In this document: positions 1 through 7,653 of the stretch, piece after piece
How the letters are laid out: every line of letters starts with the position of its first letter
Position numbering within the stretch: position 1 is the stretch's first letter
Origin: RGIG8709 sp045575975
GTDB taxonomy: Bacteria > Bacillota > Clostridia > Monoglobales > Monoglobaceae
NCBI GenBank assembly: GCA_045575975.1
Contig: JAZNFO010000026.1
Location: forward strand, 1 to 35,324
Length of the DNA: 35,324 nt
Direction: 5' to 3'
Position numbers and translations under genes: made by a program
The notes under the pieces: model-generated
What the model was told of the DNA's origin: nothing
Databases searched by the model: none
What the model saw: the letters and a program-made list of their open reading frames with translations, nothing else

Positions 1-55
1 AAATTCCGTATTTCAAGAGTATAGAAAAAATTATTTTAAAAAATAAAAAAAACAC

Positions 56-84
56 TTGCATTTTATAAAAAGGTGTGATATACT
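56..84 (+). promoter_or_regulatory. Promoter of rpsT
   Basis: A -35 box TTGCAT (56-61) and a -10 box TATACT (79-84) are separated by exactly 17 nt, the vegetative sigma-A arrangement. It lies about 50 nt upstream of the rpsT start and is the only clear promoter before that gene. Confidence 0.75.
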
Positions 85-136
85 AGGGTGTATTGATTTT
101 GGCAATGGAAAATTATATGTGATGGAGGTGATATCT

Positions 137-397
137 ATGCCTAATATTAAGTCAGCTAAAAAAAGAGTAAAAGTTATCAAAACAAAAACTCTTCAGAACC
201 AGATGTTTAAATCTCAGCTTAAAACAGCTATTAAGAAGTTTGAGGAAGCATTAAAGGAAGGCAAGGAAGCTGCCTCCGCTGCTTATGTTGCAGTTGTTAA
301 GAAGACAGACCAGGCCGTAGCAAAGGGTATTCTTCATAAGAACACTGCAGCTCGCAGAAAGAGCCAGTATGCTGATAAGTTAAATAAAATTGCTTAA
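137..397 (+). CDS. rpsT: 30S ribosomal protein S20
   Basis: S20 binds 16S rRNA early in assembly of the 30S subunit. The 86-residue protein opens MPNIKSAKKR, the typical S20 start, and is lysine-rich and helical, ending in the usual block around HKNTAARRKS. An upstream in-frame extension is open, but the start at 137 follows the ribosome binding site GGAGGTGA (124-131) and matches the family length. The gene is monocistronic: its own promoter lies upstream and a strong hairpin terminator directly downstream. Identity is very secure. Confidence 0.97.
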   Translation: MPNIKSAKKRVKVIKTKTLQNQMFKSQLKTAIKKFEEALKEGKEAASAAYVAVVKKTDQAVAKGILHKNTAARRKSQYADKLNKIA

Positions 398-420
398 TAT
401 TTTTTAATGTTGCAAATTAA

Positions 421-446
421 AAAGTGACCATAGCGGTCACTTTTTT
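421..446 (+). terminator. Rho-independent terminator of rpsT
   Basis: AAAGTGACC (421-429) pairs with GGTCACTTT (435-443) across a 5-nt loop, and the stem runs into a six-T tract (441-446). Confidence 0.9.
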
Positions 447-490
447 GTTAGGTAAAACATAGATTATAAAAAAGGAGGCGCAGGTTTATA

Positions 491-1711
491 ATGAATAAAT
501 ATAAGCACACAAGCTATGCTTGTTATCTTGGATATATCACACAGGCACTTGTTATAACTTTGCCCTCACTTCTGTTCACGGTTTTTTTTAACAAGTATGG
601 TATAACCTTGGGAGAATTAGGATTTTTAATAACAGCAAATTTTTGTGTTCAGATTGTAGTTGATCTGACATCAGCTATTTATATGGATAAAGTAAATTAT
701 AGAATTCCTTCGGTTCTGGCGCATCTTTTTTCGTTTTCCGGCTTTTTGCTTATGAGCTTTCTTCCTGATATAATGGACGAACACAGGTTTTTTGCGATAT
801 GTATATCATCATTTATAGCGAGTGTTGGAGGAGGTCTTATTGAAGTTATAATAAGTCCGGTTATGGAGATTCTGCCAAATGAGAAAAAGGCCGCATCTAT
901 GAGCTTTTTGCATTCCTTTTATTGTTGGGGGCAAGGGCTCACTGCTCTTTTGTCAACTCTTTATTTTGTTTTCTTTGGAATAGATAAATGGAATTTTCTT
1001 CCTCTTTTGTGGTCGGTTATTCCCCTTTTTAATATGTTTTATTTTATGAAAGTCCCTATTCCTGAGCATAAGAACGAAAGAAAAGAGAAAAACGGCTATT
1101 CTTTATTAAAGGTTAAAGAATTCTGGATATTTCTTGTGATAATGATTTCAGCAGGAGCGGCAGAACTTGCTATGTCTCAGTGGGCATCATTTTTTGCAGA
1201 AACTGCTCTTGGAGTTTCAAAAACCGCAGGTGACTTGCTGGGACTCACTATGTTTGCAGTTTTTATGGGAATTGCAAGACTTTTTTATGGCATAAAGGGA
1301 GGAGAAATAAAGCTTTCTGATTTTATTATGTGGTCAGGGGTTTTGAGTGTAGTTTCATACATTGTGGTTGTTTTTTCGCCATATCCTATAATATCTCTTA
1401 TAGGTTGTGCTGTTTGCGGATTATCTGTGGGGATTATGTGGCCGGGCACAATATCCTATGCAAGTGAAGTTTTTAAAGGAGGGGCATCTATGTTTGCTCT
1501 TCTTGCTCTGGCAGGTGATATTGGTTGTTCACTTGGTCCGGGAATAGTTGGCTTTATGTCGGATTTATACAGAAAAGGCGGAATTTATTTTCCCTTGTTT
1601 ACCGGAGATTTAACTCAGCAAGGACTTAAATTTGCCCTTATGGTTGCAGGAATTTTTCCTGTGCTTCTGGTTTTTGCGATTTTATTTATGAGAAACAAGA
1701 AAGACCTCTAA
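491..1711 (+). CDS. MFS family transporter
   Basis: A 406-residue integral membrane protein with about twelve hydrophobic segments, the usual size and layout of a major facilitator superfamily permease. A basic loop near residues 192-205 (HKNERKEKNG) separates the two six-helix halves. The glycine-rich segments near residues 113-125 and 305-320 resemble the sugar/fucose-permease-like MFS proteins of Clostridia, but the substrate cannot be read from the sequence. The ribosome binding site AAGGAGGCG lies about 12 nt before the ATG. No clear promoter is visible between the rpsT terminator and this gene. Its last codons overlap the end of the convergent spoIVFB-like gene by four bases. Confidence 0.85.
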   Translation: MNKYKHTSYACYLGYITQALVITLPSLLFTVFFNKYGITLGELGFLITANFCVQIVVDLTSAIYMDKVNYRIPSVLAHLFSFSGFLLMSFLPDIMDEHRFFAICISSFIASVGGGLIEVIISPVMEILPNEKKAASMSFLHSFYCWGQGLTALLSTLYFVFFGIDKWNFLPLLWSVIPLFNMFYFMKVPIPEHKNERKEKNGYSLLKVKEFWIFLVIMISAGAAELAMSQWASFFAETALGVSKTAGDLLGLTMFAVFMGIARLFYGIKGGEIKLSDFIMWSGVLSVVSYIVVVFSPYPIISLIGCAVCGLSVGIMWPGTISYASEVFKGGASMFALLALAGDIGCSLGPGIVGFMSDLYRKGGIYFPLFTGDLTQQGLKFALMVAGIFPVLLVFAILFMRNKKDL

Positions 1712-1725
1712 TTGTAGAGGTCTTT
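1700..1725. terminator. Bidirectional terminator hairpin at overlapping gene ends
   Basis: AAAGACCTCTA (1700-1710) and TAGAGGTCTTT (1715-1725) form an 11-bp perfect stem with a 4-nt loop. The stop codons of the MFS gene (TAA, 1709-1711) and the convergent protease gene (TAG read from 1710 to 1708) both lie inside it. The T tracts on either side are short, so termination strength is uncertain. Confidence 0.65.
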
Positions 1726-2571
1726 AAATTTTGCTCTTATGCTGTTTGACAACAGATAGTTAACAATTTCTGTTTCAGTTGTTATGTATCCTATTTTCCC
1801 TGATTTTTCTGCAATAAAGATGTCTAAAAAATAATCAAAGCTAAGATGCTTCAGTATAAGCCTCAAGGGAGCATCAGCAGAAACGGTAATAACTTTTGTG
1901 TTTTTCTGCACCTTGTTTTCTGCCGAGCTTTTTGCGGATAGAATATCTTTTAAAATGACACGGGTTAAAATGCTTCTTTCGGTGCAAAGATTTGAAAGAA
2001 GAAAAACAGATATCAGAATAAGGTTAAAATTAAAGGGAGAGAAAACAACTATAAGTGCTCCCGATACAAATAACAAAATTGTGATAATTCTGCTAAGGTC
2101 AATCATAAAGTTATATGCCCTGAGAACTCCGAATTTCAAGGATAAATAAGCTCTTAAAAATCTTCCGCCGTCTAAAGGAAGGGCGGGGATAAGATTGAAA
2201 ATTCCTATGGAAAGATTAAGAATAATTAAATAATCTCTAAAGGAAAACTGTGGGGTAAGAGACAGAATGTAAGCTGTGATAATATTGAATAAAGGCCCCA
2301 CACTTGAAACAAGCATTTCTTTTCCCGAATTTAAAAAGGAGCTTTCGTTTATCTGTGCCGTCATACCAAAAGGTTCGATAATAATTTTTTTAAATCCTGA
2401 GCCTGTAAGAAAAATCATAATAATATGGCAAAGCTCGTGAAAGAAAGCTGTCAGGAAAGAAAAAAGAAGAATATTTAAACAGCCAAGCAGGTAAGATATG
2501 AAAAACAGAGGGATAATCAGAATGTTTATATATGCTTTTTTTGTGATTTTTATATACATAAATTTTGCCAT
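1708..2571 (-). CDS. spoIVFB: SpoIVFB-like site-2 protease (M50)
   Basis: Membrane-embedded zinc metalloprotease of the M50B family. In Bacillus subtilis, SpoIVFB cleaves pro-sigma-K in the mother cell. The 287 residues match the family length. The zinc motif HELCH is at residues 45-49, the second metal ligand motif (NLIPALPLDGGR) has Asp134, and about six hydrophobic segments surround them. The C-terminal 70 residues look like a single CBS-type domain, as in SpoIVFB. The start is placed two bases after the TGA of the upstream SpoIVFA-like gene (TGACCATG) with no separate ribosome binding site, which suggests translational coupling. Assignment to SpoIVFB rather than another M50 protein rests on domain layout and this pairing. 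Confidence 0.82.
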   Translation of the reverse strand: MAKFMYIKITKKAYINILIIPLFFISYLLGCLNILLFSFLTAFFHELCHIIMIFLTGSGFKKIIIEPFGMTAQINESSFLNSGKEMLVSSVGPLFNIITAYILSLTPQFSFRDYLIILNLSIGIFNLIPALPLDGGRFLRAYLSLKFGVLRAYNFMIDLSRIITILLFVSGALIVVFSPFNFNLILISVFLLSNLCTERSILTRVILKDILSAKSSAENKVQKNTKVITVSADAPLRLILKHLSFDYFLDIFIAEKSGKIGYITTETEIVNYLLSNSIRAKFKDLYN

Positions 2572-2573
2572 GG

Positions 2574-2819
2574 TCAGTTGCTTGTTATGTCAAAGATAGA
2601 GTTTTTAAAATTTTCCACTTCTGATGTAACGGATGAAAAATCTATACTATAGGTTAAAATCTCTTTGATTTTAAGACGATAGTCAGGGTTTAAGGAAGAA
2701 ATGTATTTCACAATAAAAAAGCAGATTATAACAAGGAATATGCGTATGATATAAGTGAATTTTTTCTTTTTGGGTTTTAAGCTTTCTTTTGGTCTTTTTG
2801 AAGAATAATTTCTTTTCAT
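2574..2819 (-). CDS. Short SpoIVFA-like membrane protein
   Basis: An 81-residue protein: a strongly basic N-terminus (residues 1-21, including KPKKKK), one membrane segment at about 24-42, then about 39 extracytoplasmic residues. It is translated immediately before the SpoIVFB-like protease, the position of SpoIVFA, which holds SpoIVFB inactive in B. subtilis. Classical SpoIVFA is about 260 residues and carries a C-terminal LytM (M23) domain. Here there is no room for one, because the next gene starts two bases after the stop. The start is supported by AGAGGG seven bases upstream. The link to SpoIVFA is inferred from position and topology; sequence similarity is not obvious by eye. Confidence 0.6.
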   Translation of the reverse strand: MKRNYSSKRPKESLKPKKKKFTYIIRIFLVIICFFIVKYISSLNPDYRLKIKEILTYSIDFSSVTSEVENFKNSIFDITSN

Positions 2820-2886
2820 AAATATTCCCTCTCTTGTTTTATGTTTGTTTCTGGTAAATTATATTGAAAAATTATATAAAATATGC

Positions 2887-2915
2887 TTGTATATTTTTTG
2901 CGGATAGTGTATTAT
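2887..2915 (+). promoter_or_regulatory. Promoter of the radical SAM/DUF2344 pair
   Basis: TTGTAT (2887-2892), a 17-nt spacer and TATTAT (2910-2915) lie in the gap between divergent genes, about 35 nt upstream of the radical SAM start. The boxes are moderate matches, but the spacing is exact. Confidence 0.55.
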
Positions 2916-2950
2916 GTTAAGTGAGTCTAATTATTGAAAGGTAAAAAAAT

Positions 2951-4795
2951 ATGAATTACAGTCAGATTCTTGAGAAATGTTTATTAAAGGTGCAAAAGCC
3001 TACAAGATATATAGGAAATGAGTTTAACAGTGTTCATAAGGATATGGAAGGACTTATGAGCTTTGCTTTTTGTTTTCCTGATGTTTACGAGGTGGGAATG
3101 TCTCATCTCGGAATGAAGATTTTATATCATATGTTAAATGACAGGGATGACACTGTGTGTGAAAGAGTTTTTGCTCCCTGGACGGATATGGAAGCTGAGA
3201 TGAAAAAACATAACCTTCCGCTTTTGTCTTTAGAGAGTCACACTCCTGTTAAGAATTTTGATATGGTTGGCTTCACTCTTCAGTATGAGATGAGCTATTC
3301 AAATATTGTTAATATGCTGAGCTTAGCAGGGATACCTCTTCTTGCAGAGGAAAGGGGCGAAGAGGACCCATTTGTTTGTGCAGGCGGGCCTTGTGCATAT
3401 AACGGCGAGCCTATTGCTGATTTTATGGATTTCTTTATTATCGGTGAGGGTGAAGAGGTAAATAACGAAATTATGGATGCTTATAAAGAATGGAAAGCAT
3501 TCGGCGGAAAAAGGGAAGATTATCTTAAAAAAATTGCCCGTATTGAGGGAATTTATGTTCCGTCATTTTATGATATTTCATATAATGAAGACGGAACAAT
3601 AAAAGGTATTGAACCAATATATGATTTTGTGCCGAAAACGGTTAAAAAGAGAATTATAAAAGATTTAGATAACTGTTATGTGCCTCAGAAGCTGATTGTT
3701 CCGTTTTCGGATATTGTTCATGACAGAATAATGCTTGAAATTTTCAGAGGCTGTATAAGAGGCTGCAGATTTTGCCAGGCAGGGTATATATACAGGCCGG
3801 TAAGAGAAAGAAGCTGTGATGCACTTGTTGAAACTGCAAAAAATTGTATAAAAAACACAGGCTATGAGGAAATGTCTCTTTCATCACTTAGCACAAGTGA
3901 TTATACAAAACTTCCCGAACTTACGGACAAGCTCCTTGAGTTCACTGTGGATAAAAAAATAAATCTCTCACTTCCGTCTCTCCGTGTTGATAATTTTTCA
4001 ATGGAGCTTATGGAAAAGGTGCAGAAAGTTAAAAAGAGCGGGCTTACCTTTGCTCCCGAGGCGGGAACTCAGAGACTGAGAGATGTTATAAATAAGAATG
4101 TTCTTGAAGAAGATTTGATGCGAACTGCAAAAATTGCATTTGAAGGCGGATATAATAGGGTTAAGCTCTATTTTATGATAGGTCTTCCAACAGAAACCTT
4201 TGAAGATGTTGAGGGAATAGCAGACCTTGCACAAAAAGTGCTTGATGTTTTCTATTCAATTCCAAAGGAAGAAAGAAAGGGCAGAGGTGTTAATATAACT
4301 ATAAGCACATCTTCTTTTGTGCCAAAGCCTCACACACCTTTCCAGTTTGAACCGCAGAATTCAATGGAAATGCTTATTGAAAAGCAGAAATTCTTAAAGG
4401 AAAAAATAAAATCAAGATGCATAACATATAACTGGCATCAAAGTGAAGTAAGCTTTTTAGAGGCAGTTTTTGCAAAAGGTGACAGACGCCTTTCAAAGGT
4501 TTTACTTGAAGCTCATAAGCTTGGCTGCGAATTTGACGGCTGGAGTGATTATTTCTCATATGAGAAATGGCAGGAGGCATTTAAGAATGCGGGAATTAAC
4601 CCTGATTTCTATGCCTACAGAAAAATTTCAACAGACGAAATTCTGCCCTGGGATATTATGGATATTGGTGTAACAAAAAAATATCTGATTTCCGAGCTTG
4701 AAAAGGCATATAAAGGAGAAACCACCTCATCCTGCCGTGACATATGCAGCGGATGCGGTGCAACACAGTTTGGAGGAGGTGTTTGCTTTGAGTAA
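2951..4795 (+). CDS. Radical SAM protein, TIGR03960 family
   Basis: A B12-binding-like N-terminal region (residues about 30-200) is followed by a radical SAM core with the cluster-binding cysteines Cys268, Cys272 and Cys275 (CX3CX2C, in GCIRGCRFCQAG). A cysteine-rich C-terminus (CRDICSGCG, around residues 595-605) is typical of the TIGR03960 family. Length is 614 residues, near the usual size. The family is widespread in Firmicutes beside a DUF2344 protein; the pair is thought to act in RNA modification, but the exact reaction is not established to my knowledge. The partner gene follows with an 8-base overlap. RNase G (rng), often next in this cluster before rplU, is absent here. Confidence 0.9.
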   Translation: MNYSQILEKCLLKVQKPTRYIGNEFNSVHKDMEGLMSFAFCFPDVYEVGMSHLGMKILYHMLNDRDDTVCERVFAPWTDMEAEMKKHNLPLLSLESHTPVKNFDMVGFTLQYEMSYSNIVNMLSLAGIPLLAEERGEEDPFVCAGGPCAYNGEPIADFMDFFIIGEGEEVNNEIMDAYKEWKAFGGKREDYLKKIARIEGIYVPSFYDISYNEDGTIKGIEPIYDFVPKTVKKRIIKDLDNCYVPQKLIVPFSDIVHDRIMLEIFRGCIRGCRFCQAGYIYRPVRERSCDALVETAKNCIKNTGYEEMSLSSLSTSDYTKLPELTDKLLEFTVDKKINLSLPSLRVDNFSMELMEKVQKVKKSGLTFAPEAGTQRLRDVINKNVLEEDLMRTAKIAFEGGYNRVKLYFMIGLPTETFEDVEGIADLAQKVLDVFYSIPKEERKGRGVNITISTSSFVPKPHTPFQFEPQNSMEMLIEKQKFLKEKIKSRCITYNWHQSEVSFLEAVFAKGDRRLSKVLLEAHKLGCEFDGWSDYFSYEKWQEAFKNAGINPDFYAYRKISTDEILPWDIMDIGVTKKYLISELEKAYKGETTSSCRDICSGCGATQFGGGVCFE

Positions 4796-5450
4796 AAGAA
4801 GACTAAAGTTTTCAAAAACGGGAATGGGAAAGTTTATATCTCATCTTGACCTGCTCCGTGCTTTCACAAGAGCCATAACAAGAGCAGAACTTCCTGTTAA
4901 ATATTCAAACGGATTTAACCCTCATCAGATAATAACCTTTTCACTTCCCCTTGCTGTGGGAGTGACAAGTGAAACGGAATATGTGGATATAGATTTTTTT
5001 GATACGGCATCAGATGATGAAATCAAAGAAAAACTAAACGATGCTCTTCCGCCTGATTTGAGAATACTTGATATAACTGAGCCAATTGTCAAAGCAAATG
5101 ATATCTGTGCCGCAAAATATGAGATAAGCTTTTTAAATCATAGCTTTGAAAGCGGCACTTTACAGAGCTTTTTCAATCAGGAAGACATACCGGTTGTTAA
5201 AAAGACAAAAAAAGGGGAGAAGACGGTTAATCTTTCAGATTTTATCAAGGAATATAAAATCAAATTTGAGGGAGAAAACGGAGCGAAGCTTGAAATTATT
5301 CTATCTGCCGGCGGGCAGGAAAACATAAAGCCTGTACTACTTACTGATAAGGCCCTTGAATTTGTTTCTGCCGGTGAAAATGCGGCAGTTTTAATACACA
5401 GAACAGAAATTTATTATACAAACGGAAAAGAAATGTTAAAATTTAGTTGA
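4788..5450 (+). CDS. DUF2344 protein (TIGR03936), radical SAM partner
   Basis: A 220-residue protein that opens with a typical DUF2344 start (RLKFSKTGMGKFISHLDLLR) and continues with the conserved YSNGFNPH region near residue 43. I place the start at the TTG at 4788, because GGAGGAGGTG (4772-4781) lies six bases before it and the resulting length fits the family. An upstream ATG in the same frame would create a 30-residue extension inside the preceding gene. The last codons overlap the -35 box of the rplU promoter. Its function follows the radical SAM neighbour and is otherwise unknown. Confidence 0.88.
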   Translation: MSKRRLKFSKTGMGKFISHLDLLRAFTRAITRAELPVKYSNGFNPHQIITFSLPLAVGVTSETEYVDIDFFDTASDDEIKEKLNDALPPDLRILDITEPIVKANDICAAKYEISFLNHSFESGTLQSFFNQEDIPVVKKTKKGEKTVNLSDFIKEYKIKFEGENGAKLEIILSAGGQENIKPVLLTDKALEFVSAGENAAVLIHRTEIYYTNGKEMLKFS

Positions 5451-5475
5451 CAAAGGTGAAAAATTGTGTTATCAT
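5447..5475 (+). promoter_or_regulatory. Promoter of rplU-rpmA
   Basis: A consensus TTGACA (5447-5452), a 17-nt spacer and TATCAT (5470-5475). The -35 box overlaps the stop codon of the DUF2344 gene, so the ribosomal protein genes start a new transcript at the very end of the previous operon. Confidence 0.85.
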
Positions 5476-5481
5476 ATTGTG

Positions 5482-5556
5482 GTAACCGCGCAGAAGGGGT
5501 ATTAAATGCGGGAAAATGCGCTGCCCCCGTTGGCGAGTCTTGGGTAATAGGAGGGA
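5482..5556 (+). ncRNA. Candidate L21 leader RNA
   Basis: The roughly 85-nt leader between promoter and rplU is GC-rich and structured compared with its surroundings. Its elements (ACCGCGC, a central ATTAAA, then CCCCCGTTGGCGAGTCTTGGG) resemble the L21 leader family found upstream of rplU in Firmicutes, thought to be autoregulatory. The assignment is from memory of the motif plus the position. A covariance-model search with the Rfam L21 leader would confirm or reject it. Confidence 0.6.
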
Positions 5557-5566
5557 TTACGGTATA

Positions 5567-5878
5567 ATGTACGCAGTTATCGAAACAGGCGGAAAACAGT
5601 ATAAAGTTTCAGAAGGCGATTTTATTTTCGTTGAAAAGCTTGAAGTTGAAGCCGGTGACACAGTTAAAATTGACAAGGTTTTAGCAATTGCAAATGATGG
5701 CGATATCAATGTTGGTGCTCCTTATGTTGACGGTGCAAGCGTTGAAGCTTCAGTTGTTAAAAACGGTAAAGACAAGAAAATTATTGTTTACAAGTATAAG
5801 CCTAAAAAGGGTTATCACAAAAAACAGGGTCACAGACAGCCCTACACAAAGCTTGAAATTAAGAAGATTAACGGTTAA
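5567..5878 (+). CDS. rplU: 50S ribosomal protein L21
   Basis: A 103-residue protein opening MYAVIETGGKQYKV, diagnostic for L21, and ending with the conserved KGYHKKQGHRQPYT block. The open frame continues upstream to 5516, but those codons lie in the structured leader. The start at 5567 follows AGGAGGG (5549-5555) and gives the family length. L21 binds 23S rRNA in the large subunit. rpmA follows after 42 bases with no prp gene between them. Confidence 0.97.
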   Translation: MYAVIETGGKQYKVSEGDFIFVEKLEVEAGDTVKIDKVLAIANDGDINVGAPYVDGASVEASVVKNGKDKKIIVYKYKPKKGYHKKQGHRQPYTKLEIKKING

Positions 5879-5920
5879 TTTTTAAGTTTTATGAAAAGAA
5901 ATTAAGAGAGGTGAATATAA

Positions 5921-6181
5921 ATGGCACATAAGAAAGGTGTCGGTAGTACCAAAAACGGCAGAGACTCCGAGTCCAAAAGATTAGGTGTCAAGAAGGGTGA
6001 CGGTCAGCATGTTTTAGCAGGAAACATTCTTGTTAGACAGCGCGGAACAAAAATTCATCCTGGTACTAATGTAGGCAAAGGCGGAGATGACACATTATTC
6101 GCTTTGGTTAACGGTCAGGTTAGATATGAACGCAAAGGCAGAGACAAGAAACAGGTTTCTGTTTATGAAATCGTTCAGTAA
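5921..6181 (+). CDS. rpmA: 50S ribosomal protein L27
   Basis: An 86-residue L27 with the conserved STKNGRDSESKRLG block. L27 reaches toward the peptidyl transferase centre. Most Firmicutes L27 proteins begin with a short extension that the protease Prp removes. This one begins directly MAHKKGVGSTKNGRD, the form seen in Gram-negative bacteria, so no processing is needed. AGAGAGGTGA precedes the ATG at good spacing. The gene is co-transcribed with rplU and closed by a strong terminator. Confidence 0.97.
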   Translation: MAHKKGVGSTKNGRDSESKRLGVKKGDGQHVLAGNILVRQRGTKIHPGTNVGKGGDDTLFALVNGQVRYERKGRDKKQVSVYEIVQ

Positions 6182-6195
6182 TTAAAATTTGATTT

Positions 6196-6239
6196 TAAGC
6201 TTCTCATTATACATAAAACAATGAGAAGCTTATTTTTTT
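6196..6239 (+). terminator. Rho-independent terminator after rpmA
   Basis: A perfect 13-bp stem, TAAGCTTCTCATT (6196-6208) with AATGAGAAGCTTA (6220-6232), an 11-nt loop and seven Ts (6233-6239). It ends just before the obgE ribosome binding site. I see no separate obgE promoter, so obgE may depend on read-through. Confidence 0.92.
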
Positions 6240-6256
6240 GTGAGGGTGATGTTTCT

Positions 6257-7525
6257 ATGTTTATAGATAAGTCGAAAATTTTTATTCAGGCAGGAAAGGG
6301 CGGAGATGGTGCCGTTACTTTCCATAGGGAAAAATATGTTGCAGCAGGTGGTCCCGATGGCGGAGACGGCGGCAGAGGCGGCGATATAATTGCCGTTGCC
6401 GACAAAAATGTCAGCACCCTTATGGATTTTAAATATAAGAAAAAATATGTTGCACAAAACGGTGAAAACGGAAGAGATTCAAGAAGAAGCGGAAAAAACG
6501 GTGAACATCTTGTTATAAAATTTCCTCCCGGAACAATTATCAGGGATTCTGAATCCGGCAAGGTTATATGCGACCTTAAAAATGACGGAGAAAGCTTTGT
6601 TATTGCAAAAGGCGGAAGCGGCGGATGGGGAAATTCCCATTTTGCCACATCAACAAGACAAACCCCTAAGTTCGCAAAATCAGGTATTCCGGGGGATGAA
6701 AGAGAAATAACTCTTGAGCTTAAGCTTATTGCGGATGTTGGTCTTCTTGGCTTTCCTAATGTAGGAAAATCAACATTTCTCTCAGTAATAAGCGATGCCC
6801 GTCCCAAAATTGCAAACTATCATTTCACAACTCTTGTACCAAATTTAGGTGTTGTGAATATGGGAGACGGAAGCTTTGTTGTTGCTGATATTCCGGGAAT
6901 TATTGAGGGTGCTCATGAGGGTGTCGGCCTTGGGCACGAGTTTTTAAGACATGTTGAGAGGACAAGACTCCTTTTACATTTTGTTGATGTTTCAGGGGTT
7001 GAGGGAAGAGTTCCTCTTGAAGACTTTGATACTATTAATGAAGAGCTTTTAAAGTATTCAAAAAAGCTTTCCGAAAAACCGCAGATAGTTGTTGCCAATA
7101 AGTGTGATATTCCGTCATTTGATGATAATATAGAAGAATTTAAAACAGAGCTTGAATCAAGAGGCTATGAGGTGTTTATTCTTTCTTCTGCCACAAAAAA
7201 AGGTGTTCAGGAGCTTCTTAATTATGTATATGAAACAATAACAAAACTTCCCGAAGAGGAGACGGAAGAATATGAAATGTTTGATATGGATGAAGAAAGA
7301 CGCGATGAAACAATTGAAGTTTTTGTTGAAGACGGAATTTATTTTGTTGAGGGTATGAGAGTCAGAAAGCTTGTGGGTTCAACAAATTTTGATGATTATG
7401 AATCACTTCAGTATTTCCAGAGAATGCTGAGAAAAACAGGCATAATAGATATGCTTGAGGAAAAGGGCATAAACGAAGGCGATACAGTCAATATGTATGG
7501 TGTTGAATTTGATTATGTAAAATAA
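6257..7525 (+). CDS. obgE: GTPase ObgE
   Basis: An essential GTPase of ribosome assembly and stress control. Domains in order: the glycine-rich Obg fold (residues about 1-158, with GGDGGRGGD-type repeats), the G domain with P-loop GFPNVGKST at 165-173, DIPG (G3) and NKCD (G4), and a C-terminal OCT domain (about 345-422, containing FVEDGIYFVEGMRVRKLVG). The 422-residue length is typical of Firmicutes forms that carry OCT. The start is the ATG after GAGGGTGATG. A 12-codon upstream extension is open but falls in the terminator stem. Confidence 0.97.
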   Translation: MFIDKSKIFIQAGKGGDGAVTFHREKYVAAGGPDGGDGGRGGDIIAVADKNVSTLMDFKYKKKYVAQNGENGRDSRRSGKNGEHLVIKFPPGTIIRDSESGKVICDLKNDGESFVIAKGGSGGWGNSHFATSTRQTPKFAKSGIPGDEREITLELKLIADVGLLGFPNVGKSTFLSVISDARPKIANYHFTTLVPNLGVVNMGDGSFVVADIPGIIEGAHEGVGLGHEFLRHVERTRLLLHFVDVSGVEGRVPLEDFDTINEELLKYSKKLSEKPQIVVANKCDIPSFDDNIEEFKTELESRGYEVFILSSATKKGVQELLNYVYETITKLPEEETEEYEMFDMDEERRDETIEVFVEDGIYFVEGMRVRKLVGSTNFDDYESLQYFQRMLRKTGIIDMLEEKGINEGDTVNMYGVEFDYVK

Positions 7526-7538
7526 TTGAAAAAAAGAC

Positions 7539-7567
7539 TTGCTTTTTTTGAAAAAGTGTGTTATGAT
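7539..7567 (+). promoter_or_regulatory. Promoter of the rplS operon
   Basis: TTGCTT (7539-7544), a 17-nt spacer and TATGAT (7562-7567), directly after obgE and about 90 nt before rplS. Confidence 0.72.
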
Positions 7568-7574
7568 ATTATGG

Positions 7575-7645
7575 TTAATAAAGGATAGTCCTCTGCAGGT
7601 GGCTTTTCTGATGGCTTATCTTGCATGAATGTCTTATTGAAAGGA
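7575..7645 (+). ncRNA. Candidate L19 leader RNA
   Basis: Between this promoter and rplS, a segment contains GGATAGTCCTCTGCAGGTGGC and, 20 nt later, TTGCATGAATG. These resemble the conserved parts of the L19 leader family described upstream of rplS in Firmicutes. The match is recalled by eye and rests partly on position; a covariance-model search would decide. Confidence 0.55.
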
Positions 7646-7653
7646 TGTTTTAT

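Noticed and set aside
2951..5450. Radical SAM protein and partner as a peptide-modifying system
   Set aside because: The signatures are those of the widespread TIGR03960/TIGR03936 pair next to rplU, a housekeeping arrangement unrelated to the PqqD cluster 25 kb away.
6286..6807. 173-codon minus-strand frame
   Set aside because: Opposite obgE, proline- and serine-rich because of the glycine-rich repeats on the other strand; no start signal.
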